The position numbers and the translations under genes were made by a program. This document shows, in pieces, positions 24,890-36,204 of a stretch of 64,000 nucleotides of DNA (the first letter of the stretch is position 1; the number at the start of each line of letters is the position of its first letter). Source of the DNA: Owenia fusiformis (taxonomy: Eukaryota; Annelida; Polychaeta; Sabellida; Oweniidae). The notes under the pieces are model-generated. The model saw only the letters and a program-made list of their open reading frames with translations, did not search any database and had not been told where the DNA came from. The DNA lies in the NCBI GenBank assembly GCA_903813345.2, contig CAIIXF020000012.1, positions 21,342,184 through 21,406,183 of the forward strand, given 5' to 3'.

Positions 24890-25035
24890 TATCATGCTAA
24901 CTATGGAATAAGACAGAATATCCATCCATCCGAGTCCTTGTAAAAAATACGAGTTAGGCAGGCAAAAAATGGAAAATGGAATCCAGTTAGTCCTTGCAAA
25001 AAATACGAGTTAGGCAGGCAGGCAGTTATACCAAT
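24890..25035. repeat. Family I MITE fragment with a local duplication
   Basis: 'gtccttgcaaaaaatacgag' plus 'ttaggcaggc' occurs twice (near 24936 and 24990), in inverted orientation relative to 22080. It is a broken, partly duplicated piece of the family I centre. Confidence 0.6.
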
Positions 25036-25577
25036 ACGCGATAACGTTTAATTTCGTTCAGCTTAGCTGCCTCCCGTTTGAAGAGCTCTCATGTATGGTA
25101 CAACTTCGTCTACATCCGGGTTCTTTCCCATTGGATTACACAGTGGTGCTATTTTCAATGCCGCACTGCGCCTCTATTAAACATTTATCTATAGAGTTTC
25201 ATTTGCACAAACGATAGGTACGTATGTAATTAAGATATATGACAAAGCTTTTTGAATTATAATCCCAAAATCCGAAGAAATCTGTAGATGAAAATGCCGT
25301 CCAATTCCAGTGACGTCATTGATATCCCAGAAAGTGCTCAGACGCCATCGAAGATCGAAAAATATAAATAATATTACTTTGAATCTCCGAATATCTTTCT
25401 GATTATTGAATAGATTGGATTATATAACTGTGCTTGAGGGCTGATGGAAGATTAGAAGCTGAGAAACGTTCAGAGTAATCGACTCGTTCGGTGGGCCAAT
25501 GAAAATTTGTCCCTTCCAAAGCGATGCATCATGGGAGATATTTATGTAAATTACCACCTGAACTCTTATCGCGAATA
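25036..25577. other. Spacer with no recognised gene
   Basis: No long open frame, no tandem repeat, nothing recognised. Confidence 0.4.
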
Positions 25578-26105
25578 GGAGTATTGAATTTGCTAACTTT
25601 ATTTAACAAAAAATTGATATGTTTCTTCAGGTTCAACAAAGTTATAGGGCTTTAAAGTCAAAATTGTTTTTTAAAAAACCCTCCCATTGAAATTACACAG
25701 GAGACGAAAAATTATTTTCAAAAATGACTTTGAAGCGCTGTAGCTTTAGTATTCATCTAATAAACTAAACACTTAGTGTACAAAAAAGTAAGAAAATTCA
25801 ATTTTCTATATATTTTTTGCTGAGTAAAAGATATCCTGATTTCTGATTTGCCCCGAACCCTCCATTTCCCAATGGATTACATGGGACTGACGATTTTCAA
25901 AAATTCATCAAATTTATCATAAATTTTCGACCTATAAGAAAAAATTGAGAAAATTTGGAGGTATTGGAAATAAAGTCAAGTTACGTTTCCATCAATATTA
26001 TAAGTTATTTCATAGCAGGTTAAGTAAATAAAGATTCAAACGTAAAGAGGCTTTAAACGTAGTTCAATGGGGGAGCTAAGGTTGCCAAACTTATGGAGGG
26101 GAGTG
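25578..26105. mobile_element. Family I MITE, partial copy with intact end
   Basis: Starts in the centre of the element in inverted order ('gaatttgctaactttattta') and runs to the terminal GGGGAGTG followed by TA at 26106-26107. Because the element is palindromic, this is consistent with one half plus the centre. Confidence 0.8.
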
Positions 26106-26107
26106 TA

Positions 26108-26976
26108 CTGTAGTATGCTGTTGCTGATTTTCATCCGAACAGAAAATGTATGAAGTTAACATGTACACCATTTTGTAGCTTTTCTGACTTAGATATTCGA
26201 TTGATCATCGTGCTTATTTAGTGTGTATTTAAACGCAGCCACTGTGCTTCGTCATTACCAGATCTGGTGTTGATAAGGAAACGGATAAGGTCCATTATGA
26301 TATATGTCAAGATAAACGTATCTTAACAGGATCAAGACATACATATGTGCAAAATTAAGTAGTGTAGAAGTCTAAATTGTTTCATCCTTCAGATTCACAA
26401 ACCTAGATTTTTTATCGGTAATTAAAAATACCATGATTTCTCAAAATGGACAACTCTTTTTCTGCAAATCTCACAGGGGTCTATGTAATCGAAATTCATT
26501 TTTATCCCAGGGTTACTTGATTCTTGACACATATCTAAATTCCGCTTGAAATCCCCATAGATCATTTCAAACCTCGTCCTCCCATCTAACGTGACACTTT
26601 AATCCCAAAGAAAAATTAAATGAGTCTTCCAATTATGCCCCATGCATGGTTTGAGATGAAAAAGTCATTTATATTTAATACGATTCTCATTGAATCGGGA
26701 GTTTTTTCGAGTCGGCCCATTTCAGTGATTGATGGGTTTAAGGATTTAACACAGAATGATGAATCTGAAATCCCTTTTAAATTACTGGGCTTTGATAGCA
26801 TTATATACAGAACTCTACAATATGAGATGATTCTAGCTGGTTATCAGATGATAATGTTTTTACTTCAATTGCTGTTCCTGATTACATCGTAGTTGAATGT
26901 CCTTAAACTAAACTATCAAAGTCTATTTACCAGTGCCCTGGTGAGAATGCGCATAGTGAAATAAGTTTTCGACTTA
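26108..26976. other. Spacer with a 90-codon open frame of unknown meaning
   Basis: A plus-strand frame at 26620-26892 and an overlapping minus-strand frame at 26616-26801 are open, but neither shows a domain or a splice context. I do not call a gene. Confidence 0.35.
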
Positions 26977-27030
26977 CGAGGGTTGTCCCAGAAGTATCCT
27001 GCGCGCAGAGTCTAGTTATAAAGCTCTCTT
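26977..27030. mobile_element. Mariner-type terminal repeat (solo end)
   Basis: TA followed by CGAGGGTTGTCCCAGAAGTA, a typical mariner terminus that also appears at 33399. I found no matching inverted end in the window. Confidence 0.55.
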
Positions 27031-27776
27031 TTGAGAAGCGAAGTCGAACGTATGCAAAGGGTAGATACCTCTCTTTATATTTTTGCTTACACATACAATT
27101 TCAATATATACGCACACAACTTGAGATGGACCAATGAAACGACTTGAAGACACTTCCCTATAACTATATAAAGTTTTTTTGATGGTGGTATATGATAATA
27201 AAACTTACATAAAACAAAACTTACATTCCCCTCCATAAGTTTGGCAACCTTATCTCCCTCATTGAACTACGTGTTAAAGCCTTGTTAAGTTGGAATTTTT
27301 ATTTACATAACCAGTGAAGAAAATATACTCCTCACAAAAGTGAAGGACCAGTGGTTTTCCTCATAGGTTTACATGTTAACCCCCATATTTGTTTGAACGA
27401 CTATTTTCTAAGCGGGGAACAAAATAAATCCCAATAAAGTAAATAAATCTGTATCTTGATTCTATTCCCTATAAAGTCCGCAACGTTTCAATGTTATATC
27501 TCCATTACATTGGGTCAAAATGTGATGTCAAAATTGATGAATTTCATGAAATTTAACAAAATGGCAGATCCTATGTTAAACAAATGGGGAATGGTGGCTT
27601 AGGGGCAACTCAGATTTTGGAATATCTATTCAGTAAAACATTTATTAAAAATACTTTCTAAGTAGAAAATTGAATGATTTTACATTTTACATGCTAAATG
27701 TCTCGCTTATGTTGTTAAAATTAGCCATACGGAGCGTTAAAGTAATTTTGACCACCTTACTGAACCACCTGTGTTA

Positions 27777-27950
27777 CACTCCCCTCCATAAGTTTGGCAA
27801 CCTTTTTTCTCCATTGAACTACGTGTTAAAGCCTCTTTACGTTTGAATTTTTATTGACTTAACCGGCGATGAAATAACTTATGATATTGATGGAAACGTA
27901 ACTTGACTTTATTTCCAATACCTCCAAATTTTCTCAATTTTTTCATCTTG
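27777..27950. mobile_element. Family I MITE left end inside the family II element
   Basis: TA (27775-27776) then CACTCCCCTCCATAAGTTTG and the subterminal arm to 'cctccaaattttctcaattt'. The rest is missing; unrelated DNA follows. It is younger than the family II copy it lies in. Confidence 0.8.
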
Positions 27951-28690
27951 TAGCTTTGAAACAGCCCTTTCATAAGTGTGCCATACGTTTTTTGATTACT
28001 CTCACCGATTTTGAAATATGGCGTCCGGAAAGTAGGTCACACCAAAATGTGCTCCAAATTCGATGTATGAGTTATGAATTAGGGGTAGAATTTTGTCAGG
28101 ATTCTGAATCTGCAAACCAAATTTTGATCCGACTTTCGGTTCGGAAGTTATGTCGTTTTAAAAGCTAAACTTGGTGCCCATGTTAAGTCAATGGGAAAAA
28201 TGATTTTTCTTGAAGTGAAAAATACGAAATATAGACTGAGTTCAGCTTAATTTAATGAAAGCTTTTAAAAGAAGGGGACCTAAAATGCCATCTAGCTTCA
28301 AAATTTGGACACCAAAATGCCTAGGTCAAAATCTAGGTCAAATTCAAAGGTTTCCCTTATTTTTGCGATTCTGACACTACACTTTAATGGTATTCTTCGA
28401 AATTGTGTATACATGTAGCCAAGAGTGTGCTCATAGTGTTAACCTTTTGCCGTCAGAAAGTATTTTGACCCACTTTTGAGATATGGTGTCCGAAAAGTAG
28501 GTCAAAATAAAAAGTTCTCCAAATTTAACGTATGAGTTATGAATTAGGGGTAGAATTTTGTCAGGAATCCAAATCTGCAAACCAAATTTCGATCTGACTT
28601 CCGGTCCGGAAATTATGGCGTTTTGAAATTTCGAGAAAAATCGATCTGATGATATCCTGATAGAAAGTCAAGAATAGCGAAGAAAATATT
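27951..28690. repeat. Interspersed repeat with internal near-duplicate
   Basis: Two segments (about 27990-28150 and 28465-28625) share 'atatggcgtccggaaagtag', 'gtatgagttatgaattaggg' and 'agaattttgtcagga' and are clearly related. The frame at 27956-28168 lies in the first copy. AGGTCA motifs begin here. Confidence 0.6.
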
Positions 28691-28699
28691 GAAAAATCC

Positions 28700-28875
28700 A
28701 TCCATCGTTCCATCCATCATTCCTATCCTATCTGATCCTATCCTATCCTATCCTTCCTATCTATCCTTCTTTCTATTTTTTTCTTCCTATCCTCCATATC
28801 CTATCCTTTCTTCCTATTCTATCCTATCCTTCTTTTCTATTCTATCCTATCGTTCCTTCCTATTCTATCCTTTTC
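28700..28875. repeat. Degenerate (TATCC)n microsatellite
   Basis: Pyrimidine-rich with CCTAT, TATCC and TTCCT units repeated irregularly. The plus-strand open frame rich in S, P, Y and L is an artefact of this composition. Confidence 0.9.
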
Positions 28876-28948
28876 TGGATGACTCAGCTTATTTTTGATG
28901 ACTCAGCTTATTCTGGATGACTCGGCTTATTCTGGATGACTGGGCTTA
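28875..28948. repeat. 20-bp tandem repeat containing TGACTCA
   Basis: Four copies of a unit 'tggatgactcagcttattc' with small changes; two contain a perfect TGACTCA, the others TGACTCG or TGACTGG. TGACTCA is the AP-1 consensus, but in a tandem repeat it may mean nothing. Confidence 0.8.
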
Positions 28949-29890
28949 AAAAAGTCTAGATCTGGAGTCTGAAATTGAACTCGTTCAATTTCAAAAGTCT
29001 AGTTATTGTTCTTTCAAAGCATTTTTCTCCTACTTCCAACTAGCTTTCAACTACCTACTATATGCTCCTACTAGAAACCTTGGCTGGAATAGGGGGGGGG
29101 ATATTTTTTTTATGTAGGTCAAGGTCAAATGTCAAAATCTAGGTCAAATCTAAGTTTTTTTTCAAGTTTCTCAAGTTTGTCCTTATACTTCATTATTTCT
29201 TGCGATGAATTAAACTGAAACTACATTTAAATATTCTCTACAAATTGTTCACTATATGTCAGCATTAAATTTTTACCGTTTTTGAGATATTTGACGTCAA
29301 AAAACGGTCAAAAAAGGTCATTGTTCAACTTGCTTCAATCTGACCAAATCTGACCTCAGATTTGACCTTTGAGCTTTAGTTGACCTTCAGTGACCTTCGA
29401 AAGGTCAGAAAAGTTGATTTTTAAAATTGAGTCTTTGGATTCAAATCTAGGTCAGTCTAATTACATAAGACCTACTGAGGTCTAAAAAGTAAAATTTTCA
29501 AGGTCAAAGGTCAAGGTCATCAAATTAGGTCACAAACTGTGCTATCTAAGTTTCTCATAGTTCGAGACTACAAATCAATACTTTTAATTGAAAGTCAAGA
29601 TAAACATTCCTCTAGGGGTTCTTCACATATTAGTAATGAATTATCTATTTAAATTTTGTCCCTGTTTTGAGATATAACAGCTCAAAAACTGAAAAAGGTC
29701 AATTTTTCAAACTTTATAAGGTCAAATTTTAACTTGCTTCAAATTGACCCAACTTTTTTAAAAATCATCTACAACTTCTCAGGAGTTCACTTTTCACCTC
29801 AGATTTGACATTTGACCTTCAAATTGTCAAAAATGCCTCAGAGGGCCTCCGTGAGATTGCTTGCAATCTTAAAAGTCTAGTTATCTCTTA
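28949..29890. repeat. AGGTCA-rich interspersed repeat
   Basis: AGGTCA or its complement recurs many times, including AGGTCA-A-AGGTCA-AGGTCA at 29501-29519. The flanks share 'aaaagtctagtta' at both ends (about 28994 and 29873). Similar DNA occurs at 61270-61340 and 62560-62840. It has the look of a family of interspersed repeats rather than an enhancer. Confidence 0.6.
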
Positions 29891-30119
29891 CAATTTCAAT
29901 TTTGAGAGCAATCGGATGGATGGATCGTTCCTCATATGACTTATGGCAACCCAACCATTCCCCATTTGTTTAACATGGGATCTGCCATTTTTTGTTAAAT
30001 TTCATGAGATTCATCAATTTTGACATCGAATTTTGACCCAATGTAATGGAGATATAAAGTTGATATGTTGCAAAATTTATAGGGAAATGAATCAAAATAC
30101 AGATTTATTTTCTTTATGG

Positions 30120-30560
30120 TATGAGGTTCCATATCCATCCGCCAAAAGGTATGACCCCTATATAGTCCATTTAAAAACTTGTGGTTTTGTTCTAAATAAC
30201 GCCATAGTTGGCTTCTAGGGTACCTAGTATGTCACTATTGGGTATCAAAATAAAGAAGAGGAGTTCAGCTTTCATTTGAATTACGAAAATAGCGATGTAG
30301 GTCCAAACTAGTTCTGACATGAGCATGTTTACTACGCGTTTGCCCGTCATGTCAGAATTGAGGAAATGGTAGCAAACGCGAGTTACAATAAATGGACGCT
30401 GATATCTCAAAATGTAACCTGACTCATTATAATTTGATGTAGATCAATCGAACCCCTATATGAACAGGTATATTTTGATATATAACACTATGGGGGGGGG
30501 GGCAAAGTATTGTTCTGAATTTTCGAATTTGGTGTCGGATTACGTTACTCATACCTTATT
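30120..30560. other. Extra segment inside the family II element
   Basis: Between the inner and outer right arms of family II there are about 440 bp without a counterpart on the left. They include a G-run (30493-30502) and the inverted pair 'tctgacatgag' and 'catgtcagaat' near 30314-30360. No gene recognised. Confidence 0.4.
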
Positions 30561-31219
30561 GGGATTTATTTTGTTCCACGCTTAGAAAATAGTCGTTTAA
30601 ACAAATATGGGGGTTAACATGTGAACCTATGAGGAAAACCACTGTCCTTAACTTTTTTTGAGGAGTATACTTATACTATTGGTGAGAATGTAACTTGTAA
30701 CAAGTTTTCCCATTTTTTCCCTTAATTACAATAGGTCGGTAATTGAAGATAAATTTGATGAATTTTTGAATATCAACATTCCCATGTAAACCAATGGGAA
30801 ATGGTGGGTTCGGGGCAAATCTAATTTCAGGATATCTCTCCAGTATAAAAGAGTCACTAAAAATATTTTTGTATTGAAAATCGAAGTGTCTAACGTTTTC
30901 GTTCAGTTTACTTTTATGAATACTAAAGTTACAGAGCTTCGAAGTCATTTTTGAAAATCATTTTTCGCCTCTTGTGTAATTTCAATGGGAGGAGTTTTTT
31001 TGAAAAATAACTTTGACTTTGAAGACCTATAATATTTTAGACCTGAAGAAATGTATCAATATTTTATTAGAGAAGAACTCGGATAGATGAATGTTCTTCA
31101 TGTTCCTCATATATATTCATATGACTTGCGGCAAATCTAAAATGTCCCATTGGTTTACATGGGAATGTCGATTTTCAAAAAGTCATCAGATTCATCATCA
31201 ATTTTCGACCTATTGTAAT

Positions 31220-31682
31220 AGGATAGTTTATAAATAGCAGAAAAATCAATGAAATCTCGTGCTGCCATCTTTTATTCAGCTTTTAACTTGGGCTAGAGCT
31301 CCATTTATTTACATGCTAAAATCTTGGAAAAGTGGCTTAATTTCATGATTTATCAAAGTGTGTTTGTTGAATCTGTATAAAACTTGAATGATATACCACA
31401 TGATGACCATGTTTATGTACATGATGTGATTAAACATGCAAATGTTGATTGACATACAAATAATCCACGGATTTTAAGAATTTTAGCATTGCATCTATGG
31501 ACATTTGGCCCAAGTTTTTTTAAATTGTTATAGAAAATTATTCAAATTACATAAATGTGTAAATCAAAGCTATTAGAGGAGAAAACATTTCATTGAATTC
31601 AAATATGCCATTTAAAAGAAGGTAATGTAAGTCATTAGAGGTCTAATATGCAAGTCTCTTAAAACTATATGGAAACTATACT
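31220..31682. mobile_element. 463-bp insertion with short inverted ends
   Basis: The ends read AGGATAGTTT and, inverted, AGTATAGTTT, with AT on both sides. Removing it restores the expected family I sequence exactly at 'attgtaattgagg'. The interior is AT-rich with no open frame of note. Family unknown. Confidence 0.65.
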
Positions 31683-31867
31683 ATTGAGGAAAAAATTGGG
31701 AAAATTTGGAGGCATTGGAAATGAAATCAAGTTACATTCCCATCAATATTATAAGTATTTAATTTCTTCATAGGTTATGTAAATAAGAATTCAAACATAT
31801 TTATAGATGCTTTAACACATTGCTCAACGAGGGAGCTAAGGTTGCCAAACTTATGGCAGGGAGTGTA

Positions 31868-32570
31868 CATGTCTGTGAACAGATCTATGAAAAAATTGGA
31901 AAATCTTCCTATTGTTAGAAAATGCTACGCAATAAAAATGTAAATTACTTTTTGGACCATATAATAACAGTTTTACCCGGGTCACCACGTAAATGTATAC
32001 AAAATGTAACGATGCTATAAATACAGTTTCTTCTCCGAATGAAAGCCAGTTAATTATAACAATCTCGCGTGTATGATACCAAAAATCCAGTTTTGTAGTC
32101 AACATTATGAGAAACATCAAAACATCTCTTTCCATGTTTCAATCTTGACTTCGAGTTGGAAAATCAAACGTCAAAGACTTTCCCACAGCTACTTCATACT
32201 CCTCTTCATACACATACTTAAAAATAATATGATTTCGTTTAGGCTTTGCCTAATGTTGAAATAGTTGCTCATTTTACAATTGTATAATGAGTTGGTGCGA
32301 AGTATGTTGGAGGGATGTAAACTAGCACGACATCTATTCACTCGAATTAAAGTTTTTGGAGTAAACCCATCGGTGACTTGACTCCTAATTGACATACTGT
32401 AATTAGGGGTGTTTTCAGATAACACACGGGGATCCCTTAAACACGGGGTTACTCATGGTGCTGGTAGTTCACTAGTTTTTTTCAAGAAAATCGGCTAACA
32501 TTTAAACTGGTCCGTCGGCCATTCTTTTTGTCCCATTGGATTACATTGTGAGGGACGCCCACTTTTCAAT
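31868..32570. other. Spacer with no recognised gene
   Basis: A 94-codon minus-strand frame (31851-32135) and shorter ones overlap; none has a recognisable domain. Confidence 0.4.
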
Positions 32571-32988
32571 AGACTAGATGCGAGTAGAAATGATCTTGAT
32601 TTGCGTCATTAAATATTCAAAATTCAGTTAAAGTGATGTCATATTTGAAATATTCATAGTAGTACATCTAGAAATATGGTTTCGAAAATTGTTTATCAAC
32701 TTTGAAAATTTAATTTTTTTAAAAACTTGACTTGTAGTTCGGGTTGATTCCCCATTACAAAATCACAAAAAGTGAAATATCTTTTCTTGTATTGGACATA
32801 TAACATTTTCTTTTACTGGACATATCTTAATTTGCACAGCTATTCGATACATACAGGTTATATGGGAATTGAACCACCAAAACAGATGTAATTTAAGTTA
32901 AAGGGAACTTTCTACCATACCCGCCATGCTATCTGACCCGAACGAGCCACCTGGTGGTGAAACTGGTAACTAACTCCTCGCATTTGCG
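32571..32988. repeat. Interspersed repeat, copy 2
   Basis: Same orientation and order as 3456-3840, with an added segment near 32858-32905 ('gggaattgaaccaccaaa'). The conserved 3' end 'gagccacctggtggtgaaac' is shared. Confidence 0.75.
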
Positions 32989-33057
32989 TTATTGAAAATA
33001 TTGTTTCGCACGCCTTTGCTGCTCATTTACCGGGAATGGTTGGAACCAATTTTCCTA

Positions 33058-33396
33058 TTATAAGCATTCGGGAATACATCAAAACACTCTCAATTGATGC
33101 AAACTAGACAGTTCTATATCACTTTTTCAGTATCGCCGAGATATTGCAGATCTACTGGCCCGGGGGTCGAAAAATTGAAAATGCATATCGGGCAGTTAAA
33201 TTAAGGAACGTTTTTTATCTGTCAATTTGAAAATATTCCATGGTAAATCTAATAAAACATGTTTTAAGAATTAAAGTGGCTGAAATCAATTTTTATTTTT
33301 GACCTCCCCCCGGGTTAGTAGACAAGCAATATCTCAGCTAGAACAATTTAGTTTGCATCAAATGAGAATGTTTTGATGTACTCTCAAATGCTTATA
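33058..33396. mobile_element. Foldback/MITE element, about 340 bp
   Basis: The left arm 'ttataagcattcgggaatac' is inverted on the right as 'gtactctcaaatgcttata'. Similarity continues through 'atcaaaaca', 'gatgcaaacta', 'gagatattg' and a central 'cccggggg' or 'ccccccggg'. The arms cover almost the entire element. It ends exactly where the next mariner terminus begins. Confidence 0.75.
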
Positions 33397-33398
33397 TA

Positions 33399-34110
33399 CG
33401 AGGGTTGTCCCAGAAGTAATGCACTATATGCTCTAACTTTCTTTAATATTCTTCAATTCAGCTGGAATTTTGTGTATATAACAATTGAAGTTTAATCTCT
33501 TATATCCTGAAGTTTCAGCATCAAACATTAATATTAAGTCTTAATATGGTTGCTATAGCAACATGGGGGTAGGGGTGGGCGGGGCAGGTACCAATTTTTC
33601 TAATTATGAAAAGATCCAAAGTTTTATTTTATTAATATTTGTTTCTATTAAATGATCAAAATGTTTGAGAATTTATTAAATTTACTCAGCATGATGTTAA
33701 CCAAGTGCAAATAATGACATTTAGCACCGTGATGTCATAATACCATAGTTCAATAGTCACAAATTCAAATTCAGTCACAGTCAAGAAATTGCAAAAATAG
33801 CTGCAATTTTCACCTGATAACATAAGGCATCGCGTTTGGTAGCCTAATTTCATACTTCACTTGGACCTACAGCCACACAAACTTATGCTATCATGAAGAA
33901 AGTATAAAAGGAGTACATACCAGATAGAACTACAATTATGAGGTGGCAGGAGAAATTTAAAAGTGATGACTGGACCCTGGATGACTTGTTTAAATGCAGA
34001 TGTTTCCTCTGATTTATATCAACCGTTTTTGACATTGCAGATGGGCAGACTGGGGGAGCAAGGTCGTGTAAATTAAAGGATGGAAAAGGGCGCACTGACC
34101 TTTAGAAATG
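33399..34110 (+). mobile_element. Mariner-like element remnant
   Basis: TA followed by CGAGGGTTGTCCCAGAAGTA at 33399 is a mariner-type terminus; a 'gggggtaggggtgggcgggg' block like that inside 18579-21127 follows at 33565. A transposase N-terminal remnant begins at 33917. No right terminus was found, so the extent is a minimum. Confidence 0.6.
33917..34012 (+). pseudogene. Mariner transposase N-terminal remnant
   Basis: Reads IPDRTTIMRWQEKFKSDD, then WTLDDLFKCRCFL and a stop. The 'T.I.RW..KF..' pattern followed by a short acidic segment matches the DNA-binding helix-turn-helix region of mariner transposases. Downstream a different frame has KGRTD, resembling the GRPR-type linker. Stops and frame changes show it is dead; no catalytic triad was found. 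Confidence 0.5.
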
Positions 34111-35982
34111 ATGTAGTGTATTGTGTAAACCATTTCTAACATGTCATTGTATTTCATGTCCATGGATCATCAAACGGCGCATGCACTGTTTTCATAAGGG
34201 GACACACAACCAATTGATCCTTCTGTATGGAGTGGGCAAATATATGGCATTTTAAAAGCAAGAAAATACATGTATGGTAGTCCATTTATTGTTATTATAC
34301 CAGCATCACAAGTGATTTGATTTTGGTAAGTCCATTTATGAAGAAAGTCAGTATGTATGGGTCAACTCTAACACTTGATTTGATATGATTAAGGTGCAAT
34401 TTCTAGGAAAATGTTTTACCTTTTTGTCCTCACTCCACGGTCAAAATCAGAATGACAAATTTAGACATTTTCTATAGATGGCGTATGCAACATGTGAGAC
34501 ATTTTGATTTTTCGTGGGGAGTTTTGATTCAATCTTTGTTCACTGACAGATGACATACTTGGGTATGATGGTATGATAGTAAAACATATACATGGCCACA
34601 AATCTTACATTAATTTTCTATAAAAGACACATCATTTGAAAGGGAAAATGCATGTTATACATGTATTATTTGGTTGTGTTATCCATCCCTAAGTTTTTTT
34701 AAAAATTACTTTTATATGAATAGATGACGTGTTAGGTTGACAAATAGACTAACTATGGCAAGAGAAGGATGCCCCAGAGCTTTAGAGATGACAGACATAC
34801 ATGTAATTACGTCTCTTACTGGCCATATTCGTTTGTTAGAATTTTCACAAGCAAGTTTACGAAATAATTGTTCAATTCATTGTCATGTTTTAATCGATGT
34901 TAGTAAATTCTTGGAAAACATCTTTATGTAACATAACAAGCCGTGATATTAATTAACATGCCAGATATTAACATGATGTTAATTGAAGATGTTTAGAAAA
35001 TTTTGAAACCACCATTTGTCTGTTGATTTGGCCAATCAGCGACGACGTCGTCTCAAAACAGATTTTATAACCACTTGGAAATCGAAGATGCCATGGGAAA
35101 CAATTTACAATTTTTTCACTTATTATCACGGATTTGATATAGTTAAAAATAGTTAAAAGTGGCTAATAATAAACTGTAATAATATCATATGTTGTTTGTT
35201 GATGGTTTTCAAAGAATAAACCATATCGCTTTATAGTGTTAATTTGTGATCGCCACATATTGTTATATTATCGAAGATTTTGTGGATTTTGTTTGGTGGA
35301 TGGTGCTTGGCAGTTGGTGAGGTGGCATTCCACGGTCAGCGTATGAAACTTGAATGACAGATGGAGTTTAGGGCATAAATTATTTTCACACATTGCTAAT
35401 TGTTTGGTCAATCTATAAGTGTGCTATTGAATAGTTTCCAACAAACTTCAAATTCAGACTCTGAAATAAAGAAATTTGCTAAATCAGCATTTTCTAGCCT
35501 GAGCCATCATCCGTTAGATTAAATTACAATGTAACATGAGGATTTCATGAAACTGATACTAATGAGCAAAATATAATTGATATTACCTGTGCTTTAAATT
35601 TGCCATAGAGTTCTTCTCACCCAAAATATTTCTAGAACTTCTTACAGGGGGTTAAAAATGTTTTAAAGGTTCCACAGATCTGCCAAAAAGATGATCTGTT
35701 CCATCCAAAATCTTAGGGACAATTTTTGTAATGAATTTGCCATGTTATATTTGTCCCTATGTATCAATTTATAATATTTGAACCAAATCCGTCCACTGGT
35801 GTTTAGGTTGTTCTATCGCATTCGGTCAATAGGATCATTTCCATGGCCGATATCATATTTTCCCTCGGAATAAAATTCATATTCTGTCCCTCCCATTACA
35901 TCCAGTGCATTAAAAATTGTTTTAAGCAATATTGTCAAACTTTTTTTAACCAGTTTTAATATTCCATCAAGGATGCTACATC
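34111..35982. other. Intergenic DNA with no recognised gene
   Basis: AT-rich, only short open frames; nothing shared with the repeat families described. Confidence 0.4.
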
Positions 35983-36204
35983 TACAGGGTGTCAAATAAA
36001 TATGTTCCCCTTGATTTCAAGAGTATAGACGTCTGTGCATAAACGTGCCCAACATTGAACTAGTTATCTGAAACTTCTTGCTCCATGGAGCCAAGTTTTA
36101 AGTTGGTAAAGAACAATTCAGACATCATACAGACAAAAAGTTAAACAACATTTTGTCCGATGTCAAAGTTGAGGGGGAAGAACATATTTATTGGACACTC
36201 TGTA
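35983..36204. mobile_element. 222-bp MITE with TACAGRGTGTC ends
   Basis: Left TACAGGGTGTCAAATAAATA and right (inverted) TACAGAGTGTCCAATAAATA extend to about 28 bp of inverted similarity with few mismatches. TA bounds each end. No coding capacity; a mariner-type non-autonomous element. Confidence 0.8.

Larger units (their letters stand above)
27328..30665. mobile_element. Family II palindromic element inserted in a family I MITE
   Basis: The left end CTCCTCACAAAAGTGAAGGA and the right end (inverted) CTCCTCAAAAAAAGTTAAGG continue into about 110 bp of inverted similarity, including 'ggttttcctcatagg' and 'catgttaacccccatattt'. TATA flanks both sides (27324-27327 and 30666-30669), consistent with a TA or TATA target duplication. 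The interior has its own palindromic arms (27480-27720 and 29910-30120) and is itself interrupted from 27777 onward. Confidence 0.85.
27234..31865. mobile_element. Family I MITE interrupted by nested insertions
   Basis: The left terminus is TA-CATTCCCCTCCATAAGTTTG at 27234 and the right terminus ends GGGAGTG at 31865 before TA. The element is split by a family II element (27328-30665) and by a 463-bp insertion (31220-31682). Removing both restores the family I order: 'aaccagtgaagaaaata' joins 'cttatactattggtgagaat', and 'tattgtaat' joins 'tgaggaaaaaattg'. It is therefore the oldest insertion at this place. Confidence 0.85.

Noticed and set aside
28689-28898. 69-codon serine/proline/tyrosine-rich frame
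   Set aside because: Translation of the TATCC microsatellite.
29501-29519. Calling the AGGTCA cluster a nuclear-receptor enhancer
   Set aside because: The motif belongs to an interspersed repeat present in several places, so function cannot be inferred from the motif alone.
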